NCBI RefSeq assembly: GCF_014279655.1
Contig: NZ_CP047946.1
Coordinates: 1,984,001-2,048,000, forward strand
Origin: Synechococcus sp. ROS8604
GTDB taxonomy: Bacteria; Cyanobacteriota; Cyanobacteriia; PCC-6307; Cyanobiaceae
Direction of reading: 5' to 3'
DNA: 64,000 nucleotides
The position numbers were made by a program, and so were the translations under genes. Shown piece after piece: positions 44,109 to 53,386 of the stretch. Position 1 is the stretch's first letter. Each line of letters opens with the position of its first letter. The notes beneath the pieces are model-generated. The model was not told the DNA's origin, ran no database searches, and was given only the letters and a program-made list of their open reading frames with translations.

Positions 44109-44907
44109 TCAGATGCGTGAGAAGCTCGCCCACGCTATGCACAACTGCAACTTCAGCAATCGGTAGAGGTCGGCGCAGGAGCCACAATTCCAGCCCCATC
44201 TCGATTGAAAGGCTCGCCCAGAGCGCCTCTGTCGCCCCCCCCGACTGCCTGCAGACCACGTCTGTGATCGCCCAGCGCCTACAAAGCGCCGCTTCCAGGG
44301 CCCCTGGCTCGGGACCCTGCAGGGGTCGCACCACGGCCAGATGATCCGATGGAACGCGCGCTGCTGCCGCCTGAATCAGCGACATGGGCGTAGGAAGGAC
44401 GCGAGCAAACACGGTGGCTCCTGCTTCACGCGCGACCCTCGCTGCTTCAACCAATTGGCGGGCACCGAGGGCCAAAAGAAGGCGTCGCCCCGCTAGGGAC
44501 TGATCGGCAAGGTCCGCCATGGAGCTGAGCACAAAAGCCTTCCCCGAGGCCTCCATCCGTCGTTCGAACCGCACCAACCTCTGGCCCCAGCCCTTGCAAG
44601 CCTGGTTCAACTGGTCGCTAATCCTCAGCGCAAACGGGTGAGTGGCATCCACAACCCAATCCACAGGAATCGTCTGCAGCCATTGAGAAATCCCCTCTGA
44701 ACCCCCGAGCGCACCCACGTGGATCCCTTCCAGCGGCATCCCCTGATAGGGCTGCGCAGCCGAGTCACCGACGACGCTGACATGGACATGCCAGCCCTGC
44801 GAGATCAGAACCGCCGCCAACTGCGGGCCATCACCCGTCCCTGCCAGCAACCAGACAGTCCCCTGGCGATTCTCCGGTCGGTGCATCAGGATGGCGCTCA
44901 CCGTCAC
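44092..44907 (-). CDS. cobK: Precorrin-6A reductase (CobK/CbiJ)
   Basis: 271 residues with VWLLAGTGDGPQLAAVLISQGW near the N-terminus (NADPH-binding), VDWVVDATHPFALRISDQLNQA and a C-terminal DVVCRQSGGA, all characteristic of CobK. It reduces precorrin-6A in corrin ring synthesis. It overlaps cutA by 17 bp and is divergent from ssb, only 8 bp apart. Together with cobA at 22 kb it indicates cobalamin (pseudocobalamin in marine Synechococcus) synthesis. Confidence 0.9.
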   Translation of the reverse strand: MTVSAILMHRPENRQGTVWLLAGTGDGPQLAAVLISQGWHVHVSVVGDSAAQPYQGMPLEGIHVGALGGSEGISQWLQTIPVDWVVDATHPFALRISDQLNQACKGWGQRLVRFERRMEASGKAFVLSSMADLADQSLAGRRLLLALGARQLVEAARVAREAGATVFARVLPTPMSLIQAAAARVPSDHLAVVRPLQGPEPGALEAALCRRWAITDVVCRQSGGATEALWASLSIEMGLELWLLRRPLPIAEVAVVHSVGELLTHLNGTTS

Positions 44908-44915
44908 AGCTGAGA

Positions 44916-45398
44916 ATGAACCACTGCGTGCTCGAGGTGGATGTCCTTCAAGCTCCCACCCTGCGATACACCCAAGACAACCAAACGCCCATTGCTGAAA
45001 TGGACGTTTCTTTTGATGCCCTCCGACCTGATGATCCCAAGGGGCAGTTGAAGGTGGTGGGATGGGGAAATCTTGCCCAGGACCTTCAAAATCGCGTGCA
45101 GGTTGGGCAGCGGCTCCTGATTGAGGGCCGACTGCGAATGAACACAGTTCCTCGTCAAGACGGCACCAAAGAGAAGAGAGCTGAGTTCACCCTTTCGCGA
45201 CTCCATTCAGTGGGAGGGGCGGTCTCGAGCCAAGACCAGCCCCCAGTGGCTGCACGCACGGCGCCAGCTCGCCCCGTACCAGCGCAAACGCCCCAGTCCT
45301 CCCAAGCACCGAGCAAGCCAGCGGCGGCTGGGCAGGACTCCGCGGCTCAGTGGAACACCTCTCCCCTGGTTCCCGAGACCGACGACATTCCTTTTTAA
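44916..45398 (+). CDS. ssb: Single-stranded DNA-binding protein
   Basis: 160 residues. An OB-fold of about 105 residues (CVLEVDVLQAPTLRYTQDNQ, KVVGWGNLAQDLQNRVQVGQRLLIEGRL) is followed by an Ala/Pro/Gln-rich linker and the acidic tip ETDDIPF that recruits partner proteins in all bacterial SSBs. Starts 8 bp from cobK in divergent orientation. The N-terminus differs from E. coli but fits cyanobacterial SSBs. Confidence 0.93.
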   Translation: MNHCVLEVDVLQAPTLRYTQDNQTPIAEMDVSFDALRPDDPKGQLKVVGWGNLAQDLQNRVQVGQRLLIEGRLRMNTVPRQDGTKEKRAEFTLSRLHSVGGAVSSQDQPPVAARTAPARPVPAQTPQSSQAPSKPAAAGQDSAAQWNTSPLVPETDDIPF

Positions 45399-45419
45399 CG
45401 CCAGCAAGCGCCTGAGTTT

Positions 45420-45614
45420 TCACTGGCTTTTGTCAGAAAATTGTTCTGAAGCGCGCAACAGCAGCTGCCCCAGCTCTCGCTCCAGGGCCGCTAAATCCAG
45501 TCTTAATTCGGGCCAGCGACCACGATCAATTTGTTCGAGCAGCCAAGCGCGATCCGTCTCCAGCTGAGCAATCAGCTCGCGGGTTTCTACAGGCTGCTCG
45601 GACGGGGTGTTCAT
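45420..45614 (-). CDS. Small hydrophilic helical protein, unknown function
   Basis: 64 residues rich in Glu, Leu and Arg (ETRELIAQLETDRAWLLEQI, LDLAALERELGQLLLRA) with clear helical heptads, so probably a short coiled coil. No family recognised. It is convergent with ssb, 21 bp between stops, and diverges from the DUF2854 gene. The compositional regularity makes it a credible small gene. Confidence 0.55.
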   Translation of the reverse strand: MNTPSEQPVETRELIAQLETDRAWLLEQIDRGRWPELRLDLAALERELGQLLLRASEQFSDKSQ

Positions 45615-45681
45615 GATTCCTGGACTCCTGCACCCATCCTGCAGCCCTCTTGGTCACAATGGCTTCAATACACGGGCCCCC

Positions 45682-46248
45682 ATGAACGAGCTCATTTCGC
45701 CCGGAAGTCTGATCACCATCGCTGGCGGTGTCCTCACCGTGGTTGGTGCTTTGGCCTACGGAGCTGGCAATGCCAATCTCAGCCTGCCCACCATCTTTTA
45801 CGGAATTCCCATCTTTCTCGGGGGGCTCGCGCTCAAATCCTCTGAGCTTCCCCCAGCACGCCGGGTGACACCCAAACCACAATTTCGCGCAGAACGCGAG
45901 GCGGCGTCTCCAGAACTGGTCAAGCTGCTGAATGACGTCACGCGCTGGCGCTATGGGCAGAAAGCACACCTCGAGAGCTCGCTTGAAGCACTGAAACTGT
46001 GGGATGAGGACAAGCCTTCTCAGCTACTGGAAGTCGAAGAGATCTGCGGTGATGCTGGATATGGCTTAAGGATGCGCTTTGCTTGCGAAGCCGTGGGTCT
46101 CGAGCGTTGGCAAGAACGCCGCGAGCGACTGGGACGCTTTTTCGCCAAAGGGCTTGAAGCGCAAATCATCCCGCTGGAAAATGATCAGCTGGATTTGACC
46201 CTGCTTCCCAAGCGTGAGGCCACGACAGGCGAGCATGGAGAGCCCTGA
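45682..46248 (+). CDS. DUF2854-family membrane protein
   Basis: About 188 residues from the ATG at 45682 ([21 protein letters not shown]). Two transmembrane helices at the N-terminus (about 9-30 and 38-56) are followed by a soluble domain: [49 protein letters not shown] and a C-terminal [20 protein letters not shown] end. I recognise the cyanobacteria/plastid DUF2854 layout. Function unknown. argB follows after 11 bp. Confidence 0.78.
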   Translation: MNELISPGSLITIAGGVLTVVGALAYGAGNANLSLPTIFYGIPIFLGGLALKSSELPPARRVTPKPQFRAEREAASPELVKLLNDVTRWRYGQKAHLESSLEALKLWDEDKPSQLLEVEEICGDAGYGLRMRFACEAVGLERWQERRERLGRFFAKGLEAQIIPLENDQLDLTLLPKREATTGEHGEP

Positions 46249-46259
46249 GCACCTGCAGC

Positions 46260-47117
46260 ATGGATGATTCCCTCCGGGTCTCCGTCCTGAGCGAGGCCCT
46301 TCCCTACATCCAACGATTTGCTGGACGGAGAATCGTTGTCAAGTACGGCGGCGCAGCCATGGTCCACGCAGAGCTACGCGATGCGGTGTTTCGCGACATC
46401 GCCCTGCTGGCAAGTGTGGGAGTGCAACCCGTGGTGGTGCATGGCGGAGGCCCAGAGATCAACACCTGGCTCAAGCGGCTTGATATTCCCTCCGAGTTTC
46501 GCGACGGATTGCGGGTCACCGATGCCGACACGATGGACGTGGTGGAGATGGTGCTTGTCGGCCGAGTGAACAAACAGATCGTCAATGGACTCAACCGACT
46601 GGGAGCTAGCGCTGTAGGCCTCAGCGGTAGTGACGGCCGACTGGTGGAGGCACGTCCCTGGGGGGATGGAAATCATGGCTTGGTCGGCGATGTGGCACGG
46701 GTCAATCCCGATGTGTTGGAACCACTTCTGGCGCGGGGATACGTTCCGGTGATTTCAAGCGTGGCTGCCAACCTGGAAGGGGAATCTCACAACATCAATG
46801 CCGACACAGTTGCTGGTGAGCTTGCCGCTGCACTGGAAGCGGAGAAATTGATTTTGCTGACGGACACCCAAGGAATTCTTCGGGATCGCGACAATCCCGA
46901 CTCCTTGATCCGACAACTGAGGCTGTCCGAGGCACGGCAATTGATTCACGAGGGCGTTGTGGCCGGTGGGATGACGCCCAAAACCGAATGTTGCATCCGT
47001 GCCCTGGCTCAGGGGGTAGCGGCAGCGCACATCGTGGATGGTCGTGTCCCCCATGCCCTTCTCCTTGAAGTCTTTACCGATGCCGGCATCGGAACGATGG
47101 TTCTCGGCCGCGGTTAA
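46260..47117 (+). CDS. argB: Acetylglutamate kinase
   Basis: 285 residues of the amino-acid-kinase fold: [12 protein letters not shown] near residue 22, [15 protein letters not shown] near 58, [19 protein letters not shown] near 82 and [14 protein letters not shown] near 237. It phosphorylates N-acetylglutamate and is the arginine-inhibited step; in cyanobacteria it is the target of PII, and the N-terminal helix ([15 protein letters not shown]) needed for arginine control is present. It is followed 3 bp later by a DUF3153 gene. Confidence 0.96.
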   Translation: MDDSLRVSVLSEALPYIQRFAGRRIVVKYGGAAMVHAELRDAVFRDIALLASVGVQPVVVHGGGPEINTWLKRLDIPSEFRDGLRVTDADTMDVVEMVLVGRVNKQIVNGLNRLGASAVGLSGSDGRLVEARPWGDGNHGLVGDVARVNPDVLEPLLARGYVPVISSVAANLEGESHNINADTVAGELAAALEAEKLILLTDTQGILRDRDNPDSLIRQLRLSEARQLIHEGVVAGGMTPKTECCIRALAQGVAAAHIVDGRVPHALLLEVFTDAGIGTMVLGRG

Positions 47118-47120
47118 TCG

Positions 47121-48212
47121 ATGACCAATGCCCTGGCAGCCGCAGAAGCCGCTCTGGAGCGTGGCGATTACGGCCAATGCATCGCCCTGTTGGAGCCCCT
47201 CGCAGAAACCAACCCGATCAGCGACAGTCGAGGAGCTGAGATCCGCATGCTGATGGTCACAGCTTGGATGGGAAAGGGGGATGAAAACAAGGCGCTGAGC
47301 ACCTGCCGACTGCTCACCCGATGCAAGGATCCAGATCTGCGCATCAGGGCGCGGCAATTGCTGGATGTGCTGGAAGCGCCAAGCCTGGCAAGACCTGCGA
47401 ATTGGTCGATGCAATTGCCAACCTTGGAGATGGATCCGCGTGTTGGCAAACGATCCAAGTTGTTCAATCGCCGCAAACTGCCGCCGCCGCCGCCATCCCC
47501 TCCAACCGGTCCAACCCGTGCGCCAGCAGGCTTTGCGTTGCTGGTCATCGCCGTGCTGGTGGGGATCACGCTCTTGTTGAGCGGCTGCGTACGCATCACT
47601 GCAGACCTCAACCTCCCAGGACCAGACAGGGTGGAGATGGCTTGGACGATCGACAGCCGCAGTGGCCTCAACCTTCCATGGCAGGACGCGTTCAGTCGTG
47701 AGCTGAGGGTGATGAATCTGCCGTGGAAGATTCGCAACGCAGGCCACGGTCACCTGGAGGTGAAGGCACCGACTCAAACCAGTGAAGACGCCGCTGCACT
47801 CCTCAGCCAAACCGTGGAAGCAGCAGGACGCACGGCAGGCCTTTCATTGCCCGCACCCTCCCTCCAGCTGAAAGAGCGCAACTGGCTGGTAGGGCTTAAG
47901 CAGGAGCTGCTTTTGGAACTCGATCTAAGCGCTCTTGAGAGCCTCAATGAGCTGCAAGTCGCGGTACGCCTTGGGGAGCAAGCGAGCTTGCGCAGCTTGC
48001 AAAGCAGCCCTGCCTTGGCGAGCCAAAACGCCAAGGGCGAGCTCATCTGGCCGCTCAAGATTGGCGTTCAGAATCGTTTGCAGTGGAGACAGTGGCGTTG
48101 GAGCCGGCTCGGATTAGGCAGTCTCGCGATCTTGGCGCTGCTTCTATTGACGGCCAGCCTGCAACGGCTTCGATTGCTCATGGGTTTCGGCTACCCGGAA
48201 TTACCGTCTTGA
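47121..48212 (+). CDS. DUF3153-family membrane protein with TPR-like N-terminus
   Basis: 363 residues. Residues 1-90 are helical with alternating repeats (ALERGDYGQCIALLEPLAE, WMGKGDENKALSTCRLLTR) resembling tetratricopeptide repeats. A Pro-rich linker (LPPPPPSPPTGP) precedes a membrane segment (FALLVIAVLVGITLLLSGCV, near 137-157), a soluble domain beginning ITADLNLPGPDRVEMAWTID, and a C-terminal anchor (LAILALLLLTASL). The soluble part fits DUF3153, known mainly from cyanobacteria and plants. Function unknown. Ends 2 bp before the convergent priA stop. Confidence 0.75.
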   Translation: MTNALAAAEAALERGDYGQCIALLEPLAETNPISDSRGAEIRMLMVTAWMGKGDENKALSTCRLLTRCKDPDLRIRARQLLDVLEAPSLARPANWSMQLPTLEMDPRVGKRSKLFNRRKLPPPPPSPPTGPTRAPAGFALLVIAVLVGITLLLSGCVRITADLNLPGPDRVEMAWTIDSRSGLNLPWQDAFSRELRVMNLPWKIRNAGHGHLEVKAPTQTSEDAAALLSQTVEAAGRTAGLSLPAPSLQLKERNWLVGLKQELLLELDLSALESLNELQVAVRLGEQASLRSLQSSPALASQNAKGELIWPLKIGVQNRLQWRQWRWSRLGLGSLAILALLLLTASLQRLRLLMGFGYPELPS

Positions 48213-48214
48213 GT

Positions 48215-50494
48215 TCAGAGCTGCAGCGGGTCTGGATCAACAGCCAGGGCCACCCCACTGGGCAAGCCATCCCACAGAGAGCTCCCGGGTGGCAAAGGCA
48301 AGGCCGAAGCTTGGGGCCCATGCAACAACAACTGCCAGCGGCTGCGACCAGCAACCCGTGCCACAGGAGCTGGAGCTGGACCGATGAGCTGCCAACCAGA
48401 GTCCGTGCAACCAGGTCGAAGCTGTTCCGCCAACACGGCGGCTGCCGTCGCCGTTGTGGATGCAGATGTCCCAGACAATCGCAACACGCAAGCCCTGGCA
48501 AAGGGCACCAATCCAGCATCGCGTCGCTCCGCGGCTTCCTCCTCCAGAAAACGCTCATAACGCCCATCCACTAAATGCAAAATCACCGGATGATCGGGGC
48601 TGTAGGTCTGAACGAGCACTTGCCCTGGACGCTCACCACGACCAGCCCTGCCAGCCAGTTGCAACAACAACTGAAGCGCCTGCTCCCCAGCGCGAAGATC
48701 GGGACGATGCAACAGGCCATCAGCCGCCAACACGGCCGCAAGCGTGACGCGCGGCAGGTCCATCCCTTTTGCCAACATTTGAGTCCCCACCAAGACATCC
48801 GCTTCGCCAGCGGCAAATTGATCCAACAAGCGCCGATGGCCGTCGCGTCCCCCGGTGGTATCCCGGTCAAAGCGCAGCAATCGCAGTCCTTCCAACTCAG
48901 ACTCCAGCTGTTCCAAAACCCGTTGAGTCCCAGCGCCAAAGGGCTTAAAAGCCGTAGAACCACAGTGCCCGCAGCTCGTCGTCACCGGGGCTCGATGATC
49001 ACACCAGTGGCAACGCAGCCACTGTTGAGCGGTGCTTTTCCCATGAACGGTTAGCGCCACATCGCAGTGGGGACACTGCATCACCTCCCCACAGCTTCGG
49101 CAGCTCAAAAACGTGCTGTATCCACGACGCGGCACCAAGACAACCGCCTGTTCCCCTTGTTCAGGAAGTTTCGACAAGCGATCCATAAGCGCCCTGCTGA
49201 TTAAGCAGCGATGGCCATCGGCCAGCTCATGGCGCATGTCAATGATCTGGACCGGCGGCAAAGGCTGATCAGAGATGCGCTGTTGAAGCTGCGCTAAAGC
49301 CAGCGGACCGTCTGGAGCGAGCTGAATCCAGGTTTCAAGAGAGGGGGTGGCGCTACCTAGCAACACACGCCCTCCCTCCCGCTGCACTCTCGCCATCGCC
49401 AGGTCACGAGCGTGATAGCAGGGCATCGGGGATTCCTGCTTGTAAGAGCTGTCATGCTCCTCGTCCAACACGATCAAACCCAGGGGGCTGAGCGGCAGAA
49501 AGATGGCCGAACGGGTGCCAACGATGACGAGCGGCCCCTCTGCTTCCAGGCTGTTGCGCCAGGTGTGTACCCGTTCCCGTTCCGTGCATCCACTGTGATA
49601 TTCGAGCACGCGCGACCCAAATCGACGTCGACAGCGATCGACCAGCTGGGGGATGAGACCAATTTCAGGGGTTAGCACCAACACATGCCGCCCTGCGGCC
49701 AACTCATCGGCAGCCAGCTGGAGATAGACCTCGGTCTTCCCTGAACCGGTGATCCCCCAAAGCAGCACACCCCCGCCTTCCGGCTGATTTTTAAGGGTTT
49801 CGATCGCACTCTTCTGCTCGTCGGTAAGGCTTCTCGAAACTTCCATCTCCGGAACCACTCCCAGCGACGGAGGACTTGGTTGGGCATCCGTGGCGAGACG
49901 CAACTCACGAACCAGCCGTTCACGGCGCACCAGGGCTTGCACGATTCCTGATTGAAAGCCTGCCGCTACCAGGTCTCGCTGCCACGCTCCTCCCCCCAAC
50001 TCCTGCAACTTGGCCACCAAGCAGGCCTGCCGCGCTGGCAAATCAGCATCCAAACCAGCGCTGTTATCAAGCAACGACACCCACCACAGCCTGCGTTCCT
50101 TCACGCTGGCGACAACGCGCTGACCAAGCCAGCCGGGAGGAAGCGCTGCTTTCAGCATTCGAAACGGGCTGGTGTGGCAACGCTGCGCCATCTCCTCAAG
50201 CCACGATCTCCATGACTGTCCAACAGCAGCCTGTTGAAGGAGAGCCTCGACCGGCTGGAGCGCACGCTTTTCATCCACAGACGGCCTGCGGCAGGCCGTG
50301 ACCAAACCCTGCATGCGACGACCACGAAGAGACACCTGAACCAAGTCCCCTAAACGGACATTAAGCTGCTTGCCATCGCTGTAGGTGAAGGTGCGACCAT
50401 CCCGCCCAGCCTCAAGCCAAACATCAACCACCACTGAAACTGGCGGCGGACGGACGGGATTTTTTGAAAAATCGGTTAATGGGGTTGCGTTCAT
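48215..50494 (-). CDS. priA: Primosomal replication protein N' (PriA helicase)
   Basis: 759 residues. DNA-binding N-terminal domain; helicase motif I LLWGITGSGKTEVYL near residue 240, motif II in IVLDEEHDSSYK, and two zinc-binding Cys clusters in SCRSCGEVMQCPHCDVALTVHG and CHWCDHRAPVTTSCGHCG, then VGTQMLAKGMDLPRV and QLAGRAGRGERPGQV. It reloads the replisome at stalled forks. Convergent with the DUF3153 gene; the upstream 319-bp spacer is shared with the divergent sigma factor gene. Confidence 0.94.
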   Translation of the reverse strand: MNATPLTDFSKNPVRPPPVSVVVDVWLEAGRDGRTFTYSDGKQLNVRLGDLVQVSLRGRRMQGLVTACRRPSVDEKRALQPVEALLQQAAVGQSWRSWLEEMAQRCHTSPFRMLKAALPPGWLGQRVVASVKERRLWWVSLLDNSAGLDADLPARQACLVAKLQELGGGAWQRDLVAAGFQSGIVQALVRRERLVRELRLATDAQPSPPSLGVVPEMEVSRSLTDEQKSAIETLKNQPEGGGVLLWGITGSGKTEVYLQLAADELAAGRHVLVLTPEIGLIPQLVDRCRRRFGSRVLEYHSGCTERERVHTWRNSLEAEGPLVIVGTRSAIFLPLSPLGLIVLDEEHDSSYKQESPMPCYHARDLAMARVQREGGRVLLGSATPSLETWIQLAPDGPLALAQLQQRISDQPLPPVQIIDMRHELADGHRCLISRALMDRLSKLPEQGEQAVVLVPRRGYSTFLSCRSCGEVMQCPHCDVALTVHGKSTAQQWLRCHWCDHRAPVTTSCGHCGSTAFKPFGAGTQRVLEQLESELEGLRLLRFDRDTTGGRDGHRRLLDQFAAGEADVLVGTQMLAKGMDLPRVTLAAVLAADGLLHRPDLRAGEQALQLLLQLAGRAGRGERPGQVLVQTYSPDHPVILHLVDGRYERFLEEEAAERRDAGLVPFARACVLRLSGTSASTTATAAAVLAEQLRPGCTDSGWQLIGPAPAPVARVAGRSRWQLLLHGPQASALPLPPGSSLWDGLPSGVALAVDPDPLQL

Positions 50495-50813
50495 GACACG
50501 TTTTTTTTAAAATAAAACTGTTGGACAGCTCAATAGCTGTTGTTGGAACCAGCAGAGTTCCTTCCAAAGGGAAGATCCGAAGTTCGAGCCATGGGATTCC
50601 ATGAAGCCGACCGGTCTGAGAATGCCCTTGACAGTTCTGCATCGGACCACTCCAGCTCTCTCAACTTTCCTTAACGCTCCGCGTTTTTCTTTGCGCATCG
50701 TTTCTATGACGGGAAGGTGACGCCACAAAAGCAACGGCCCTCATCAGGCTGGTTTCCCTGACTGTTGATGACATTCGCCTCCTGTCCCGCTCTCTCCCTC
50801 GTTACTGACCGCC
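50495..50813. promoter_or_regulatory. Divergent priA / sigma factor intergenic region with inverted repeats
   Basis: This 319-bp spacer separates priA (minus) and the principal sigma factor gene (plus). I see a hairpin ACAGCT-CAAT-AGCTGT at 50525-50540 followed by GGAAC-CAGCAGA-GTTCC at about 50546-50562, and a consensus -35 TTGACA at 50628-50633, though no convincing -10 lies at the usual distance. A poly-T/poly-A stretch (50503-50518) precedes priA. No tRNA or coding frame of note is present. Promoter assignment is tentative. Confidence 0.45.
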
Positions 50814-52145
50814 ATGAGTCCTGCCGCGACCAAATTGGCACAGGCCAAAGCAAAACCAGCGCCTTCGATCGTGATGCTGGCCGATGAAAAAGGTCAGCCA
50901 AAGCCGGTGAAGGCCAAAGCAAAGCCTGCCTCGAAAGCCAAAACCACCACAAAAGCAAGCACGAAAACAAAAGCAAGCAAAACCAGCACAAAAGCCAAAA
51001 CCAGCAAGGCCAGCAGCAAAGCAAAAGCCACCGCTCCTGCCGCCAACCTGGACACATCAGCCGATCAATTGCTGGCTGCTGCAGCAACAACCACAACCGC
51101 GCTGAAAGCCTCTGAAACGGCAGATGCAAAGGCCAAAGATGCCAAAGCAGAAGCGAAAGCCAAGGTCTTAGCGAGCATCAAAGTTGGACCTAAAGGTGTC
51201 TACACCGAAGACTCCATTCGGGTATATCTGCAGGAAATTGGACGCATCCGCCTCCTGCGTCCAGACGAAGAGATTGAATTGGCTCGCAAAATTGCGGACC
51301 TGCTGCATCTCGAAGAGCTAGCTGCACAATTTGAAAGCGATAACGGCAAACTTCCTGACACCAAGGAATGGGCAGCACTGGTTGAGATGCCAGTGATCCG
51401 ATTCCGCAGACGGCTGATGCTCGGCCGACGCGCCAAAGAAAAAATGGTGCAATCGAACTTGCGCCTAGTGGTATCGATCGCCAAGAAGTACATGAACCGA
51501 GGCCTGAGCTTTCAGGACCTCATTCAGGAAGGCAGCCTCGGTCTCATTCGTGCTGCAGAGAAATTCGATCATGAAAAGGGGTATAAGTTTTCGACCTATG
51601 CCACTTGGTGGATCCGTCAGGCGATCACCCGCGCCATTGCCGATCAGTCGCGAACCATCCGACTACCCGTTCACCTCTACGAGACCATTTCAAGGATCAA
51701 GAAAACCACCAAGGTTCTCAGCCAGGAATTTGGTCGCAAACCAACAGAGGAAGAAATTGCTGAATCGATGGAAATGACCATCGAAAAATTGCGATTTATC
51801 GCTAAGAGTGCACAGCTCCCAATCTCCCTCGAAACACCCATCGGCAAAGAAGAGGATTCACGACTAGGCGACTTCATCGAAGCTGACATCGAGAATCCAG
51901 AGCAAGATGTTGCCAAAAACCTTCTTCGCGAAGACCTTGAAGGAGTTCTTGCAACGCTTAGCCCCCGTGAGCGTGATGTCCTACGCCTTCGCTATGGCCT
52001 TGACGATGGGCGCATGAAAACATTGGAAGAGATTGGTCAAATCTTTGATGTAACCCGCGAACGGATTCGTCAAATTGAAGCCAAAGCTCTGCGAAAATTA
52101 CGCCATCCCAACAGGAATGGAGTTCTGAAGGAATACATCAAATAG
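50814..52145 (+). CDS. Principal (group 1) RNA polymerase sigma factor
   Basis: 443 residues. Residues 1-125 are a Lys/Ala/Thr-rich, histone H1-like segment with short repeats of AKAKPAS and KTSTKAKTS type. Sigma-70 regions follow: 1.2 [17 protein letters not shown], 2 ([54 protein letters not shown] region), 3, and region 4 [38 protein letters not shown]. Region 2 and 4 conservation indicates the housekeeping factor. The basic N-terminus is longer than in E. coli-type region 1.1 and its role is unknown. A Rho-independent terminator follows at 52178. Confidence 0.9.
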   Translation: MSPAATKLAQAKAKPAPSIVMLADEKGQPKPVKAKAKPASKAKTTTKASTKTKASKTSTKAKTSKASSKAKATAPAANLDTSADQLLAAAATTTTALKASETADAKAKDAKAEAKAKVLASIKVGPKGVYTEDSIRVYLQEIGRIRLLRPDEEIELARKIADLLHLEELAAQFESDNGKLPDTKEWAALVEMPVIRFRRRLMLGRRAKEKMVQSNLRLVVSIAKKYMNRGLSFQDLIQEGSLGLIRAAEKFDHEKGYKFSTYATWWIRQAITRAIADQSRTIRLPVHLYETISRIKKTTKVLSQEFGRKPTEEEIAESMEMTIEKLRFIAKSAQLPISLETPIGKEEDSRLGDFIEADIENPEQDVAKNLLREDLEGVLATLSPRERDVLRLRYGLDDGRMKTLEEIGQIFDVTRERIRQIEAKALRKLRHPNRNGVLKEYIK

Positions 52146-52177
52146 CAAGCTCAGTTTAAGCTGACAGCTTTACCATC

Positions 52178-52200
52178 CCCTGTTTTTGACAGGGTTTTTT
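52178..52200 (+). terminator. Rho-independent terminator of the sigma factor gene
   Basis: Stem CCCTGT (52178-52183), loop TTTTG, stem ACAGGG (52189-52194), followed directly by six T residues. It lies 33 bp after the stop codon, in the ideal place to end the sigma factor transcript. Confidence 0.88.
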
Positions 52201-52330
52201 ATTGCCCCACAGCAAATCTCTCAACACCACACTGAAATCTATCCCAAATGCACATTCCCGACCATTAATCATACTTCCATCAACTCAACCTACAAAACCA
52301 ATAACAAACAAGCAACGATCGATCAAACAA

Positions 52331-52687
52331 ATGGACAGCAACATTAGAGACTCATCCAGTGATTTCCTGGCAGCCCTGGAGTCACTGAAGAAAGCAAGAC
52401 TTGTGACCCATGCCTTTATGACGCATGACCACCAATTGAAGGGCCTAACGGAAGCCGAACAAAACAGCTTGCACAACAACATCACGCCATTCTTCAATGC
52501 AATCTTTGAGATCGAAGACAGAGTTTTGGCCTGGTATCGTGAATTTCATCCAGACCTCACAGACGATGACGACTTAATTGAGTCAATCGAAAAGGAATTA
52601 GACTACGAAACTCTTCTTTCCGAGAAAGGCAAATTGGACCTAGAAAAACTTTTTAAAGAGGATTCCTATATTGGCACCCAGCATTAA
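52331..52687 (+). CDS. Acidic hypothetical protein
   Basis: 118 residues from ATG 52331; an in-frame TTG at 52202 directly after the terminator would add 43 residues of unconvincing sequence. The protein is acidic and helical (FLAALESLKKARLVTHAFMT, NITPFFNAIFEIEDRVLAWY, IESIEKELDYETLLSEKGKLDLEKLF), with no family recognised. The gene and its flanks are visibly A/T-richer than the neighbours. A 23-bp palindrome lies 31 bp after the stop. Confidence 0.6.
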   Translation: MDSNIRDSSSDFLAALESLKKARLVTHAFMTHDHQLKGLTEAEQNSLHNNITPFFNAIFEIEDRVLAWYREFHPDLTDDDDLIESIEKELDYETLLSEKGKLDLEKLFKEDSYIGTQH

Positions 52688-52718
52688 AAGCAAGTGGACC
52701 CCATTCGAGCTTGAAAAC

Positions 52719-52741
52719 TTAATTTTGAAATTCAAAATTAA
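52719..52741. repeat. Perfect AT-rich palindrome between convergent genes
   Basis: TTAATTTTGAA (52719-52729), one A, then TTCAAAATTAA (52731-52741): an 11-bp perfect inverted repeat with a one-base spacer. It sits between the stops of two convergent genes, where a bidirectional end signal would be expected, but the stem is A/T-rich and no clean T-run follows, so the function is uncertain. Confidence 0.75.
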
Positions 52742-52793
52742 AATTTCAAGATTTGAGATTCACGCTCATTCATAGATAGTTGCGAATGACCGC

Positions 52794-53258
52794 TTATGCC
52801 TCATCCTCAATGCATTCGGTGAACTCTTGAAAAGCCCGTTTCAATCGTTCCACAGGAGTTTCTGAAGGCGGACACTCTTGGGATGTGTTGCGTGCATAGA
52901 CCTGAAGAAGCCGAGGATCAGGATCCAGAATGGAGGCCACGGCGGCTTTATAAACCACAACATTTTTTTGTGACGTCAGGCCCTCTAGATAAGGCTGCAA
53001 TTGCCAAAGCTGATCGGAACTGGTTTGGATCACACTCAGTGGACGTATCAATTGGTATGCCCGTTCACCATCTGGATCGGTTGTGTTCCTCAGCCGCGCC
53101 ATCAAGACACCGCCGCTGCTTAACAGAATCAATTTGATCGTGCCCTCATTCAAAAGCGGCAAAAAAGGGAGGACCTCCTTGGCCGACGTTGCCTGATCCA
53201 GAGCAGGCAGACCGTCCTTACGAACTCCGTTAACCACAGGCCCTGGCATGGCAATCAC
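52794..53258 (-). CDS. Conserved-looking hypothetical protein
   Basis: 154 residues (or 151 from the ATG at 53249). Segments such as LPFLPLLNEGTIKLILLSSGGVLMARLRNTTDPDGERAYQLIRPL and LWQLQPYLEGLTSQKNVVVYKAAVASILDPDPR have a regular alpha/beta pattern; the C-terminus is acidic with two cysteines. No family assigned with confidence. It diverges from hemC with a 128-bp spacer in which I see no clear element. Confidence 0.6.
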   Translation of the reverse strand: MIAMPGPVVNGVRKDGLPALDQATSAKEVLPFLPLLNEGTIKLILLSSGGVLMARLRNTTDPDGERAYQLIRPLSVIQTSSDQLWQLQPYLEGLTSQKNVVVYKAAVASILDPDPRLLQVYARNTSQECPPSETPVERLKRAFQEFTECIEDEA

Positions 53259-53386
53259 TCATCTGTGTTGAATCGTAAAGCTGAGCGCCCTAACAAGGCG
53301 ACTAAGAGGCATGCCAATTTTCATAGACATGCACGTGACAGCGGGGGGCACGTCTGCGTAATCTTGCGGACTGAAGTCTCTCAAAC

